A stretch of 64,000 nucleotides of DNA from Oscillospiraceae bacterium. Lineage in GTDB: Bacteria; Bacillota; Clostridia; Oscillospirales; Ruminococcaceae. The stretch covers positions 1-64,000 of the forward strand of contig JAQXHC010000035.1 of the NCBI GenBank assembly GCA_029007035.1, written 5' to 3'. The position numbers and the translations under genes are program-made. The notes beneath the pieces were generated by a model. That model had not been told where the DNA came from. It ran no database searches and saw only the letters and a list, made by a program, of their open reading frames with translations. The stretch's first letter is position 1; the number at the start of each line of letters is the position of its first letter. Positions 7,622-15,861 of the stretch are shown here, piece by piece.

Positions 7622-8236
7622 ATGATTTACAGCTTAAAAGGCAAGCTTACCGTCAAAGAGCTTAATTTCGCTGTTATTGAATGCTCGGGAGTCGGATACG
7701 GCTGCCGCACATCATACAACACAGCCTCAAAGCTCGGCGAAATCGGCAGTGAGGCAATGCTGTATACATACCTTTACGTCAGAGAGGACGTTATTGAACT
7801 TTTCGGCTTTTCGTCGCTTCAGGAACTGAACTGCTTCAGACTGCTGATTTCCGTTTCGGGAGTCGGTCCGAAGGCAGCTATATCCATCCTGTCAGACGTT
7901 ACTCCGGAAAAATTCGCATTTCTTGTAGCCTCGGGCGACAGCAAGGCATTCACCGCTACAAAGGGCATAGGAGCAAAAACAGCTCAGCGTATCGTTCTCG
8001 AGCTGAAAGACAAAATAACGGCAGATTCTCTCGGTGGCTCAGTCAGCGCTGATGCCGCAATGTTCAGCGGCTCGGCGGATACGGGAAGTTCCTCCGTTTC
8101 TGAGGCTCTTGAAGCGCTCATGGTGCTTGGCTTCTCACAGGGTGAAGCCGCTCCGGTTCTCGGAAAGCTCGACCCTAATCTCAGTACTCAGGAGCTGATA
8201 AAAGAAACGATGCGCATTATGGCTCAGAAAAAATAG
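7622..8236 (+). CDS. ruvA: Holliday junction branch-migration protein RuvA
   Basis: The 204-aa junction-binding subunit forms tetramers that load the RuvB motors. Domain I is an OB-fold (about 1-62). Domain II has the two helix-hairpin-helix motifs VSGVGPKAA and TKGIGAKTAQRIVLELKDK. A flexible linker (about 140-155) leads to domain III (about 157-204), which contacts RuvB. Length is normal. It lies 47 nt after ruvC and is preceded by AGAGGTG. The 68-nt gap to the next gene holds a possible weak promoter with TATAAT at 8282-8287. Confidence 0.96.
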   Translation: MIYSLKGKLTVKELNFAVIECSGVGYGCRTSYNTASKLGEIGSEAMLYTYLYVREDVIELFGFSSLQELNCFRLLISVSGVGPKAAISILSDVTPEKFAFLVASGDSKAFTATKGIGAKTAQRIVLELKDKITADSLGGSVSADAAMFSGSADTGSSSVSEALEALMVLGFSQGEAAPVLGKLDPNLSTQELIKETMRIMAQKK

Positions 8237-8304
8237 AGCATATTCACAAAAAAATACTGACGTCCGTGCAGTTTAAATTTATATAATGAAAGGAAGAAAA
8301 AACC

Positions 8305-9033
8305 ATGAATCTTGATGAATTACTGAAAGCAGCGATAACCGACCCATCCAAACGCTCGGTATTCCTCCAGACGCTCATCAAAAGCGACGTTTACGTAATT
8401 GTAAAAAATCCCGTAAAGCAGTCGAATAATTCCGAGGGCGGAATCCAGCTTGAGCTTATCACAACACAGAACCCCGACGGAGATATTTTTATTCCGTTCT
8501 TTACGAGTTTCCGCGCGCTTCAGCAGTTTGCAAAAAGATATGTTGACTGCTATAAGATAAACTGTCTCAGATTTTTCGACCTGATTCAGTCGGTTTCTGC
8601 AGTGCTGAACCCCAATTCATACGGAAAGGAATTTTCATCGCAGGAAATCAAGAGCATCCTCCTTATCGCTCAGAACCTCAAAATCAAAGCGATTTCCTAT
8701 AACGAAGCGGACATTATAAGCTACCGCCGCTGTGAGCATTCCGTAAGCCATATTACCAAGGCAGCGTCGAAATTCCTTGCAAAGCAGCCGAATGTCGACA
8801 AGGCATATATCCTTGAAATGATCAAGGGCTGCGAAAGACCCCAGATTCTGCTCGTCCTCGATATGATGGGCAGTACAAGAAAGCTCTTTGTGCCTCTTTC
8901 AAAATATCTGTCGAAAATTGTCAAGAGCAATGAGCATCTCTGCTTCATAAGCCTTGAACAGGATATGGGCAAAAAGGCTGCAGCAACGGTTGAGCCGTTC
9001 TATACCCGCAAAAAGAGATACTTTGAAAAATAA
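8305..9033 (+). CDS. SseB-family protein
   Basis: The 242-aa cytosolic protein has no signal or membrane segment. The N-terminal half (IKSDVYVIVKNPV, LITTQNPDGDIFIPFFTSFRALQQF) matches the SseB N-terminal pattern, and the C-terminal half (ILEMIKGCERPQILLVLDM through FYTRKKRYFEK) the SseB C-terminal domain. SseB proteins are widespread, but their biochemical role is not established; the E. coli name comes from serine sensitivity on overexpression. Its position between ruvA and ruvB, in the same direction with short gaps, is unusual. I do not infer a recombination role from this alone. Confidence 0.7.
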   Translation: MNLDELLKAAITDPSKRSVFLQTLIKSDVYVIVKNPVKQSNNSEGGIQLELITTQNPDGDIFIPFFTSFRALQQFAKRYVDCYKINCLRFFDLIQSVSAVLNPNSYGKEFSSQEIKSILLIAQNLKIKAISYNEADIISYRRCEHSVSHITKAASKFLAKQPNVDKAYILEMIKGCERPQILLVLDMMGSTRKLFVPLSKYLSKIVKSNEHLCFISLEQDMGKKAAATVEPFYTRKKRYFEK

Positions 9034-9054
9034 TCCGTTCCGGGAGATGATAAA

Positions 9055-10116
9055 TTGATACAGACAGAGGATATGGAATTTGCCCCGCGGGTTATCTCTC
9101 CGGAGGTTTCGGAGGAGGACTGCGAAATCGAGGTGAGCCTGCGTCCGCAGACTCTCCACGAATATATAGGTCAGGAAAAGGTCAAGGAAAATCTTGCAAT
9201 TTATATAGAAGCCGCCAAGCGCCGCGGCGAACCTCTCGACCATGTTCTGCTCTACGGCCCTCCGGGACTTGGCAAAACCACGCTTTCGGGAATTATTGCC
9301 CACGAGCTTGGGGTCAATCTGCGAATCACCACAGGGCCTGCCATTGAAAAGCCGGGCGACCTTGTCTCGCTTCTTACGAGCCTTTCGGATAATGACGTGC
9401 TCTTTATCGACGAAATACACCGGCTTTCCCGTGCCGTTGAGGAAATCCTCTATCCGGCAATGGAGGACAGGGTTATCGACATAATTATCGGAAAAGGTCC
9501 TTCGGCGCGTTCAATAAGAATGGATCTGAAGCCGTTTACTCTTATCGGAGCAACTACCCGTGCAGGTCAGCTTTCTGCTCCGCTCCGTGACAGATTCGGA
9601 GTTATCCAGCGGCTGGAGCTCTACTCTCCGGAACAGCTTACCGATATCGTAAGACGCAGCAGCATGATTCTCGGAATCCCCTGCACCCGTGACGGTGCTT
9701 CGGAAATCGCAGGCAGATCCCGCGGAACTCCGCGTATCGCCAACAGACTGCTTAAAAGAGTCCGTGATTTTGCCGATGTTATGGGAAACGGCGAGATTAC
9801 AAAGGAAATTGCAAATATTGCCCTGAGCCGTCAGGAAATCGACGAGCTCGGACTCGACAGTCTCGACAGACGGATGCTTGATATGATAATCAAAGGCTAC
9901 GGCGGAGGTCCGGTCGGACTTGAAACTCTCGCTTCGGCTATCGGAGAAGAATCAGTCACTCTTGAGGATGTGTGCGAGCCATTCCTGATGCAGCTGGGCT
10001 TCCTTGGCAGAACCCCCAGGGGAAGATGCGCCACAAAGCTTGCCTACGAACATCTCGGCTATAAGTTTACCGACACTCCGGACAGCACGGCTGATGACGG
10101 TCAGCTTACGCTATGA
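9055..10116 (+). CDS. ruvB: Holliday junction branch-migration helicase RuvB
   Basis: The 353-aa AAA+ hexameric motor drives branch migration with RuvA. Visible are Walker [10 protein letters not shown], Walker B LFIDEIH, sensor region IGATTRAG, the arginine finger in LRDRFG, and the C-terminal winged helix ending [11 protein letters not shown]. The start is TTG 9055: GGGAG lies 8 nt upstream, while the first in-frame ATG (9073) is 26 nt away from it. The stop overlaps the ATG of the next gene by 4 nt (ATGA), implying translational coupling. Confidence 0.97.
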   Translation: MIQTEDMEFAPRVISPEVSEEDCEIEVSLRPQTLHEYIGQEKVKENLAIYIEAAKRRGEPLDHVLLYGPPGLGKTTLSGIIAHELGVNLRITTGPAIEKPGDLVSLLTSLSDNDVLFIDEIHRLSRAVEEILYPAMEDRVIDIIIGKGPSARSIRMDLKPFTLIGATTRAGQLSAPLRDRFGVIQRLELYSPEQLTDIVRRSSMILGIPCTRDGASEIAGRSRGTPRIANRLLKRVRDFADVMGNGEITKEIANIALSRQEIDELGLDSLDRRMLDMIIKGYGGGPVGLETLASAIGEESVTLEDVCEPFLMQLGFLGRTPRGRCATKLAYEHLGYKFTDTPDSTADDGQLTL

Positions 10117-10628
10117 GTCTGAAAAAACGTAATCTTTTACGAAACAGAGCCGCGGAGAAAACTATTCCCTGCGGCATGATCTGCGGTCAGGGAACGGGAA
10201 TTGTTTCGGGAATGAAATACGGTCTCTGCGGAATGAACTTCAACGGCTGCGAGTGCATTGCGGTTTACAATGCACTGCTGTTCCTGAACCGTCCGAAACC
10301 GCTCAGCTTAGTTGTTTTATGTATGGAACGGTATAAAATGCTTTTCGGGATTTTCGGCGGTAATCCGTTCGGAATCGCAAAGGCGCTCGGCAGACTCGGC
10401 GAAAATGCCGTACGCACCGATAACTTCATGCAGAACGGCGGATATATTCTCAGCTTCTGGACGAAAAAACCGTTCCTGTCATCGCTCCACACTGTTTTTA
10501 TTATTAAAAGGGACATCGGGATTACGGTTTTCAACCGATACAATAATTCCTCCGCGCCCTCCGACTATGCCTCCGTTGAGGATATGCTCGGAAAAAGACG
10601 GCTTATCATCGCTTATCGGGTGGGATGA
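10113..10628 (+). CDS. Hypothetical protein, possible papain-like cysteine peptidase fold
   Basis: The 171-aa protein has no signal peptide. I do not recognise it with confidence. The order [15 protein letters not shown] (Cys followed by a helix), then a Gly/Pro-rich middle ([13 protein letters not shown]), then [10 protein letters not shown] and VFNRYNN resembles the Cys-His-Asn layout of small papain-like/C39-like peptidases of Clostridia. The catalytic reading is inference. Its ATG overlaps the ruvB stop (ATGA), so it is translated from the ruv transcript. It is Cys-rich near residues 20-50 ([18 protein letters not shown]). The gene ends just before a 180-bp dispersed repeat. Confidence 0.5.
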   Translation: MSLKKRNLLRNRAAEKTIPCGMICGQGTGIVSGMKYGLCGMNFNGCECIAVYNALLFLNRPKPLSLVVLCMERYKMLFGIFGGNPFGIAKALGRLGENAVRTDNFMQNGGYILSFWTKKPFLSSLHTVFIIKRDIGITVFNRYNNSSAPSDYASVEDMLGKRRLIIAYRVG

Positions 10629-10650
10629 TCTCACTGTTATTATATTTTCG

Positions 10651-10830
10651 TTAAGGCAGTACCACATAATTATCATTGTACGGATATAAGGTTATAATTC
10701 GCGCCGGATTGCATAAAATCATTAAGGCATAACAATGTATGCAGAGAGATTTTTGTGTAACACAGCGGAAAAAGCTGCAGACAGACCTGCGGCAGGCACA
10801 GCATTTTTTAACTGTCCGGTATTGCCTTAA
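10651..10830. repeat. Dispersed TTAAGGCA repeat, long copy (R2)
   Basis: Starts TTAAGGCAGTACC and ends GGTATTGCCTTAA. The 13-nt ends are inverted repeats with one mismatch. The 180-bp interior has no convincing ORF. It fills the gap between the ruvB operon and glmM and ends 28 nt before the glmM start, so the glmM promoter must lie in or near it. Confidence 0.65.
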
Positions 10831-10858
10831 ACACACAAGTAGAAAGGACTTTTTTATT

Positions 10859-12211
10859 ATGGGAAGACTGTTCGGCACCGACGGTGCAAGGGGAATTGCT
10901 GTTACCGAGCTTACATGTGAGCTTGCAATGCAGATCGGCAGAGCCGCCGCTCTTGTACTCACGAAAAAAACAAGCCATAAAGCTAAAATACTGATCGGAA
11001 AGGATACGAGAATTTCTTCGGATATTCTTGAATCTGCTCTCTGCGCAGGTATCTGCTCAGTCGGCGCGGACGCTGAAATTCTCGGAGTCGTACCCACTCC
11101 CGCAGTCGCTTTCCTCGTTAAGGAACGCAATGCTGACGCGGGCGTTATGATTTCCGCATCGCACAACAGCGTCGAATTCAATGGCATCAAGCTTTTCTCA
11201 TCAACCGGCTATAAGCTCAGCGATGAAATTGAGGAAGAAATCGAAGCGCTTATTCTTGATAATCCCGGGGATATTACTCTTAAATCCCACACCGAGGTCG
11301 GCAGAATAACACACAGTGACACGGCTGTAAACGACTACATAGACCATGTATGCTCCTCAATAGATACAGACCTGTCGGGACTTAAAGTCGCTCTCGACTG
11401 CGCAAACGGAAGTTCATCGGCTACGGCAGAAAAACTTTTCACACGTCTTGGTGCCGAGGTCATGCTTCTGAGCAGCGAGCCTGACGGTACAAATATCAAC
11501 CTTAACTGCGGAAGCACTCACATTGATAATCTTATGGCGTTTGTTGTCGATAACGGCTGTGACTGCGGACTCGCATTCGACGGCGATGCCGACAGATGCC
11601 TTGCAGTTGACGAAAACGGAGAGCTTGTGGACGGTGATAAGCTTATCGCTATCTGCGCAAAAGCTTACAAAGAACAGGGCAGACTCAAAAACAATGCCGC
11701 TGTCGTTACCGTTATGACCAATCTCGGATTCAGATATTTCGCGAAAGACAACGGCATCGACACAATTACAGCAGGCGTCGGCGACCGCTATGTCCTTGAA
11801 AAAATGCTTGAGGGTGGCTACAATATCGGCGGCGAACAGAGCGGACATATCATTTTCCTTGATGACGCGACAACAGGCGATGGTCAGCTTTCAGGCGCGA
11901 GAGTCCTTGAAATCCTAAAGAACTCGGGCGGAAAAATGAGCGAGCTTGCCGATGTTATGTATAAATTCCCGCAGGTTATGATAAACGTACGAATCACCCC
12001 CAGGGATAAGGAAGTATGGAAAAACGACAGCGTTATCACTGACCTTATTGAAAAACATGAGCAGACTCTTGGCGAGTCGGGCAGAATACTTGTACGTGAA
12101 AGCGGTACGGAACCGCTTATCCGCGTTATGATTGAGGGTAAGGATTTCTCGCAGATCAACGATATGGCAGTTGAGATCGCCGAAACAATCAAATCAAGAT
12201 GCGCTAAGTAA
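10859..12211 (+). CDS. glmM: Phosphoglucosamine mutase
   Basis: The 450-aa cytosolic enzyme converts glucosamine-6-phosphate to glucosamine-1-phosphate for UDP-GlcNAc and peptidoglycan. It starts with the family signature GRLFGTDGARG. The phosphoserine loop is MISASHNSVEFNGIK, the metal loop DGDADRCLA, the sugar-binding loop GGEQSGHIIF, and the phosphate-binding loop RESGTEPLIRVM. The track begins at 10739 inside the repeat; ATG 10859 follows AGAAAGGA and gives the normal length. It stands between two copies of the dispersed repeat (R2 and R3). Confidence 0.96.
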   Translation: MGRLFGTDGARGIAVTELTCELAMQIGRAAALVLTKKTSHKAKILIGKDTRISSDILESALCAGICSVGADAEILGVVPTPAVAFLVKERNADAGVMISASHNSVEFNGIKLFSSTGYKLSDEIEEEIEALILDNPGDITLKSHTEVGRITHSDTAVNDYIDHVCSSIDTDLSGLKVALDCANGSSSATAEKLFTRLGAEVMLLSSEPDGTNINLNCGSTHIDNLMAFVVDNGCDCGLAFDGDADRCLAVDENGELVDGDKLIAICAKAYKEQGRLKNNAAVVTVMTNLGFRYFAKDNGIDTITAGVGDRYVLEKMLEGGYNIGGEQSGHIIFLDDATTGDGQLSGARVLEILKNSGGKMSELADVMYKFPQVMINVRITPRDKEVWKNDSVITDLIEKHEQTLGESGRILVRESGTEPLIRVMIEGKDFSQINDMAVEIAETIKSRCAK

Positions 12212-12291
12212 TTATACAGCGCTGTACAATGAATGTCAGACGGCTTTGTGCCCACTGAATAATATGAAACAAGCATAAATGCAGTATCGTC

Positions 12292-12380
12292 CTAAGGCAG
12301 CACCGCACAAAGCTTGCCGTTCGGTTTTGTACCGAATCTGCCCGCATCTTCGGCATAAGCTCTGCGCGGTATTGCCTTAA
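12292..12380. repeat. Dispersed TTAAGGCA repeat, compact copy (R3)
   Basis: This 89-bp element starts CTAAGGCAGCACCGCACAAA and ends GCGCGGTATTGCCTTAA. The ends pair over about 20 nt, and the interior contains a second hairpin (TTCGGT/ACCGAA), so the whole unit can fold as one long stem. It sits between glmM and the methyltransferase, ending a few nt before the latter's AGGAG. Confidence 0.75.
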
Positions 12381-12403
12381 AAATCCTCTGAGGAGAATTG
12401 AAT

Positions 12404-13267
12404 TTGAGAACAGCAGAAAACTGGAAAGACTATAAAATAATAGATACCTCCGACGGCGAAAAGCTTGAAATATGGGGAGGTATCAGCCTTGTGCGCCCGG
12501 ATCCGCAAATCATCTGGAAAACCGACCGCCGCAGCCCTCTCTGGAACAGCGCGGACGGTCACTATCACCGCTCACAGTCGGGTGGAGGTCAGTGGGAATT
12601 CAGCCGGAAGCTTCCGCAGTCGTGGAATATCATCTACCGCGGACTTACTTTTAACATTCGTCCCACAGGCTTCAAGCACACGGGACTTTTTCCCGAACAG
12701 GCGGTAAACTGGGACTTCATGGACGAAAAAATCAGAAATGCGGGACGCGAAATCAGCGTGCTGAATCTTTTTGCGTACACAGGAGGAGCCACTCTTGCCT
12801 GTGCAGCGGCAGGTGCTTCGGTATGTCACGTTGACGCTTCAAAAGGAATGGTTCAGTGGGCGAGAGACAATGCATCCGCCTCGGGACTTTCCGATAAGCC
12901 CATACGCTGGATCGTGGACGACTGCGAAAAATTCATTTCCCGTGAGATCCGCCGCGGCAGACGCTATGATGCGGTTATCATGGATCCGCCCAGTTATGGC
13001 AGAGGTCCCGGAGGCGAGGTCTGGAAGCTCGAAAACTGTGTCTATGACCTTGTCAGACTCTGCGCCGGAGTTATGTCGGACAATCCCCTGTTTTTCCTTA
13101 TAAACAGCTACACTGCGGGGCTTTCTCCGTCGGTTATGGGATACATTCTCGGCTCGGTCATGAAAGAAAAATTCGGCGGCAGAGTCAGCTTCGATGAAAT
13201 CGGACTTCCCGTAGAATCCACAGGAATGGTACTGCCCTGCGGCTCGACGGCAATATGGGAAAAATAA
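12404..13267 (+). CDS. Class I SAM-dependent methyltransferase, RlmI/RlmK-like
   Basis: The gene encodes about 287 aa. The C-terminal two-thirds is a Rossmann methyltransferase of the type acting on rRNA: motif I VLNLFAYTGGATLACAAAG, an acidic motif II (HVDASKGMV) and the catalytic-type motif MDPPSYGRG. The N-terminal part (WGGISLVRPDPQIIW, GLTFNIRPTGFKHTGLFPEQ) matches the small beta domain next to it in this family. It is likely a 23S rRNA cytosine methyltransferase, but the target cannot be read from sequence. Of two TTG codons, the one at 12404 is 8 nt from AGGAG; the track's 12398 is only 2 nt away. It leads the ecf cluster with an 11-nt gap. Confidence 0.82.
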   Translation: MRTAENWKDYKIIDTSDGEKLEIWGGISLVRPDPQIIWKTDRRSPLWNSADGHYHRSQSGGGQWEFSRKLPQSWNIIYRGLTFNIRPTGFKHTGLFPEQAVNWDFMDEKIRNAGREISVLNLFAYTGGATLACAAAGASVCHVDASKGMVQWARDNASASGLSDKPIRWIVDDCEKFISREIRRGRRYDAVIMDPPSYGRGPGGEVWKLENCVYDLVRLCAGVMSDNPLFFLINSYTAGLSPSVMGYILGSVMKEKFGGRVSFDEIGLPVESTGMVLPCGSTAIWEK

Positions 13268-13278
13268 CAGGAGCTTAA

Positions 13279-14142
13279 ATGGAAGATATTATTATAACCG
13301 AAAATCTTTTTTTCAGATACGAAAATGCCGGCACGGAAAACGATGAGCCTCAGTCCGGATACGTGCTGAAAAACGTGAATATCCGCATACACGAGGGGGA
13401 GTTTGTCGCCGTACTGGGTCACAACGGTTCGGGAAAATCAACCCTTGCCAAGCATCTGAACGGTATTCTTGTTCCAACATCGGGCAAAGTCATTGTGGAC
13501 GGCATCGATACCTCCGACGACAGCAGGCTCTTTGAGCTTCGTCAGCGCGCAGGTATGGTATTTCAGAATCCCGACAACCAGATCGTCTCGTCGATCGTCG
13601 AGGAGGACGTTGCTTTCGCCCTTGAAAATCTCGGCGTACCCTATGAGGAAATGCGTAAACGAGTCGACGATGCACTGAAAGCAGTTAATATGTACGACTA
13701 CCGTATGCACTCGCCGAACCAGCTGTCGGGCGGTCAGAAACAGCGCGTAGCCATTGCAGGCATTATCGCAATGCGTCCGAAATGTATTATCCTCGATGAA
13801 CCGACGGCTATGCTCGATCCGCAGGGCCGCAGGGAGGTCATGGCTACAATCAGGCGCATGAACAGCGAATTCGGCATTACAATTATTCTCATAACCCACT
13901 ATATGGACGAGGCTGCACAGTGTGACAGAATTATCGTTATGGACAAAGGAACAACCGTCCTCGACGGCGAGCCGAGAAAGGTTCTCTCTCATGTTGAAAA
14001 TCTCAAGGCAATCGGTCTGGATGTTCCTCAGGTCACCGAGCTTGCATGGGAACTCAGAAAAGCCGGATTCGATGTTCCTCCCGAGATTATCACCGAGGAG
14101 GAATGCGCCGCGGCGATCGAGAAGCTTTTCGGCATACAATAA
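13279..14142 (+). CDS. ecfA1: ECF transporter ATPase A1
   Basis: The 287-aa ATPase is one of the two that power energy-coupling-factor vitamin transporters shared by several S components. Walker A is [16 protein letters not shown], the Q-loop region [19 protein letters not shown], signature [13 protein letters not shown], Walker [17 protein letters not shown], and H-loop ITHYMDEA. The FQNPDNQ segment is typical of EcfA1. It lies 11 nt after the methyltransferase and 25 nt before ecfA2. No S-component gene is nearby, so this is a group II (shared) module. Confidence 0.94.
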   Translation: MEDIIITENLFFRYENAGTENDEPQSGYVLKNVNIRIHEGEFVAVLGHNGSGKSTLAKHLNGILVPTSGKVIVDGIDTSDDSRLFELRQRAGMVFQNPDNQIVSSIVEEDVAFALENLGVPYEEMRKRVDDALKAVNMYDYRMHSPNQLSGGQKQRVAIAGIIAMRPKCIILDEPTAMLDPQGRREVMATIRRMNSEFGITIILITHYMDEAAQCDRIIVMDKGTTVLDGEPRKVLSHVENLKAIGLDVPQVTELAWELRKAGFDVPPEIITEEECAAAIEKLFGIQ

Positions 14143-14167
14143 TAATTACAGGCAGGGAGATGTGAGA

Positions 14168-15031
14168 TTGGCTATCCTTAAAACTGAAGACCTGACATAT
14201 ATCTACAGTCCGGGCACGCCCTTTGAGAAAACTGCAATCGACCATGTAAACCTCGAAATAAACGAGGGTGAACTGATCGGAGTTATGGGGCACACAGGCT
14301 CGGGCAAATCTACGCTTATCCAGCACTTCAACGGACTGCTCCGTCCCACCTCGGGCAGGGTTCTCCTCGACGGAAAGGACATCTGGGAGGACAAGACGAA
14401 AATCCGCGATGTGCGTTTCCGTGTGGGACTTGTTTTTCAGTATCCGGAATATCAGATTTTCGAGGAAACCGTTTATAAGGACATCGCTTTCGGTCCGAAG
14501 AATATGGGACTGGGCGACGATGAAATAAAGAGGAGAGTCTATGAAACCGCTCATGACATCGGTCTCAGGGAAGAGCTTCTCGAACGCTCACCCTTTGAGC
14601 TTTCAGGCGGACAGAAGCGCAGAGTTGCTATCGCCGGCGTTATGGCTATGGAGCCGCGGGTTCTGATTCTGGACGAGCCTACCGCAGGTCTCGACCCGGC
14701 AGGCAGAGACAAAATTCTCGGACATATCAAAAAGTACCACGAGAGGACAAAGAACACCATCCTCATCGTTTCCCACAGTATGGAGGATATTGCAGGCTTC
14801 GCCGACAAGATTCTCGTTATGAACAAGGCAAAGCTGTTCTGCTATGATGATACGGTAAAGGTGTTCAGCCGCGCCGAAGAAATCTCGGCAATCGGACTGG
14901 ACGTTCCGCAGATTACAAAAGTTTTCGGACGGCTGAAAAAGGACGGTCTCGACTTCGGCAAGGAAGTCTACACCGTAGGCTATGCAAAAGAGCTTCTGAT
15001 TAAAAAGCTCCGCGAAAGGGAGGGCTGCTGA
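14168..15031 (+). CDS. ecfA2: ECF transporter ATPase A2
   Basis: The 287-aa second ATPase of the ECF core. Walker A is GHTGSGKSTLIQHFNG, Q-loop FQYPEYQIFEETVYKDIAFGP (the FQYPEYQ form typical of EcfA2), signature LSGGQKRRVAIAG, Walker B ILDEPTAGLDPAGR, H-loop VSHSMEDI. The ORF track opens at 13922 inside ecfA1, but TTG 14168 follows GGGAG by 8 nt and gives a protein starting at the usual ILKTEDLTYIYSPG. It ends one nt before the ecfT start codon. Confidence 0.94.
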   Translation: MAILKTEDLTYIYSPGTPFEKTAIDHVNLEINEGELIGVMGHTGSGKSTLIQHFNGLLRPTSGRVLLDGKDIWEDKTKIRDVRFRVGLVFQYPEYQIFEETVYKDIAFGPKNMGLGDDEIKRRVYETAHDIGLREELLERSPFELSGGQKRRVAIAGVMAMEPRVLILDEPTAGLDPAGRDKILGHIKKYHERTKNTILIVSHSMEDIAGFADKILVMNKAKLFCYDDTVKVFSRAEEISAIGLDVPQITKVFGRLKKDGLDFGKEVYTVGYAKELLIKKLREREGC

Positions 15032-15032
15032 A

Positions 15033-15842
15033 TTGCTGAAGGATATTACAATCGGTCAGTACTTTCCCGGAAACAGTGTGATTCACCGTCTTGACCCGAG
15101 ATTCAAGATCGTTATAACGCTGCTCTACATCGTAATGCTGTTTATCGGCGATTCGATGTGGTGTCTGATGGTGGGAGCGGTTTTCACTGTTTTTGCGGTT
15201 CTGCTGTCGAAAATCCCTCCAAAAATGTTCTGGAAAAGCACCAGACCGCTGCTTCCTTTCCTGCTTATCACCGCCGTGCTGAACCTTATGTTCGTCAGCA
15301 GCGGAGAGGTATATTTCAAATGGGCTTTTATTAAAATTACGTCCGGCGGCGTAAATATAAGCGTATTCATGATTGTACGAATCGTTCTGCTTATTTCTGG
15401 CAGCTCGCTGCTGACCTACACAACGTCCCCGATTACGCTTACCGATGCTGTGGAACGTCTTCTTTCGCCGCTGAAAAAACTGAAATTTCCCGTTCACGAG
15501 CTTGCAATGATGATGTCGATTGCACTCCGCTTCATTCCTACGCTGATAGAGGAAACGGACAAGATCATGTCGGCTCAGAAGGCAAGAGGCGCGGAAATCG
15601 ACAGCGGAAGCTTTATGACGAGAGTAAAAAATATGGTTTCAATCATGGTCCCGCTGTTTATCTCGGCATTCAGACGTGCCGACGAGCTTGCTACGGCTAT
15701 GGAATGCCGCTGCTATAACGGCGGTGAAGGCAGAACAAAGCTCCGCCGTCTGAAATCTTCATACCGCGATTATATTGCTCTTTTCACGGTTATTCTCTTT
15801 ATTGCGGCAGCAATTGCCGTTGACAAAATAGTCGCATCATAA
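15033..15842 (+). CDS. ecfT: ECF transporter transmembrane subunit T
   Basis: The 269-aa membrane scaffold couples EcfA1/A2 to substrate-specific S components. The N-terminus LKDITIGQYFPGNSVIHRLDPRFKI is the family signature, followed by membrane helices (about 25-60, 65-85, 105-130, 245-265). The two Ala-Arg-Gly-type coupling motifs occur as QKARGAE and AMECRCYNG. The start is TTG 15033 with GGGAGGG 8 nt upstream. It is followed after 19 nt by a YfhO-type gene rather than by truA, which is the common neighbour. Confidence 0.93.
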   Translation: MLKDITIGQYFPGNSVIHRLDPRFKIVITLLYIVMLFIGDSMWCLMVGAVFTVFAVLLSKIPPKMFWKSTRPLLPFLLITAVLNLMFVSSGEVYFKWAFIKITSGGVNISVFMIVRIVLLISGSSLLTYTTSPITLTDAVERLLSPLKKLKFPVHELAMMMSIALRFIPTLIEETDKIMSAQKARGAEIDSGSFMTRVKNMVSIMVPLFISAFRRADELATAMECRCYNGGEGRTKLRRLKSSYRDYIALFTVILFIAAAIAVDKIVAS

Positions 15843-15861
15843 TGATTTAGAGAGGTTTAAC

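Noticed and set aside
13438-14139. 233-aa minus ORF opposite ecfA1
   Set aside because: Shadow of a strongly conserved ATPase; Cys/His-rich low-complexity translation, no start signal.
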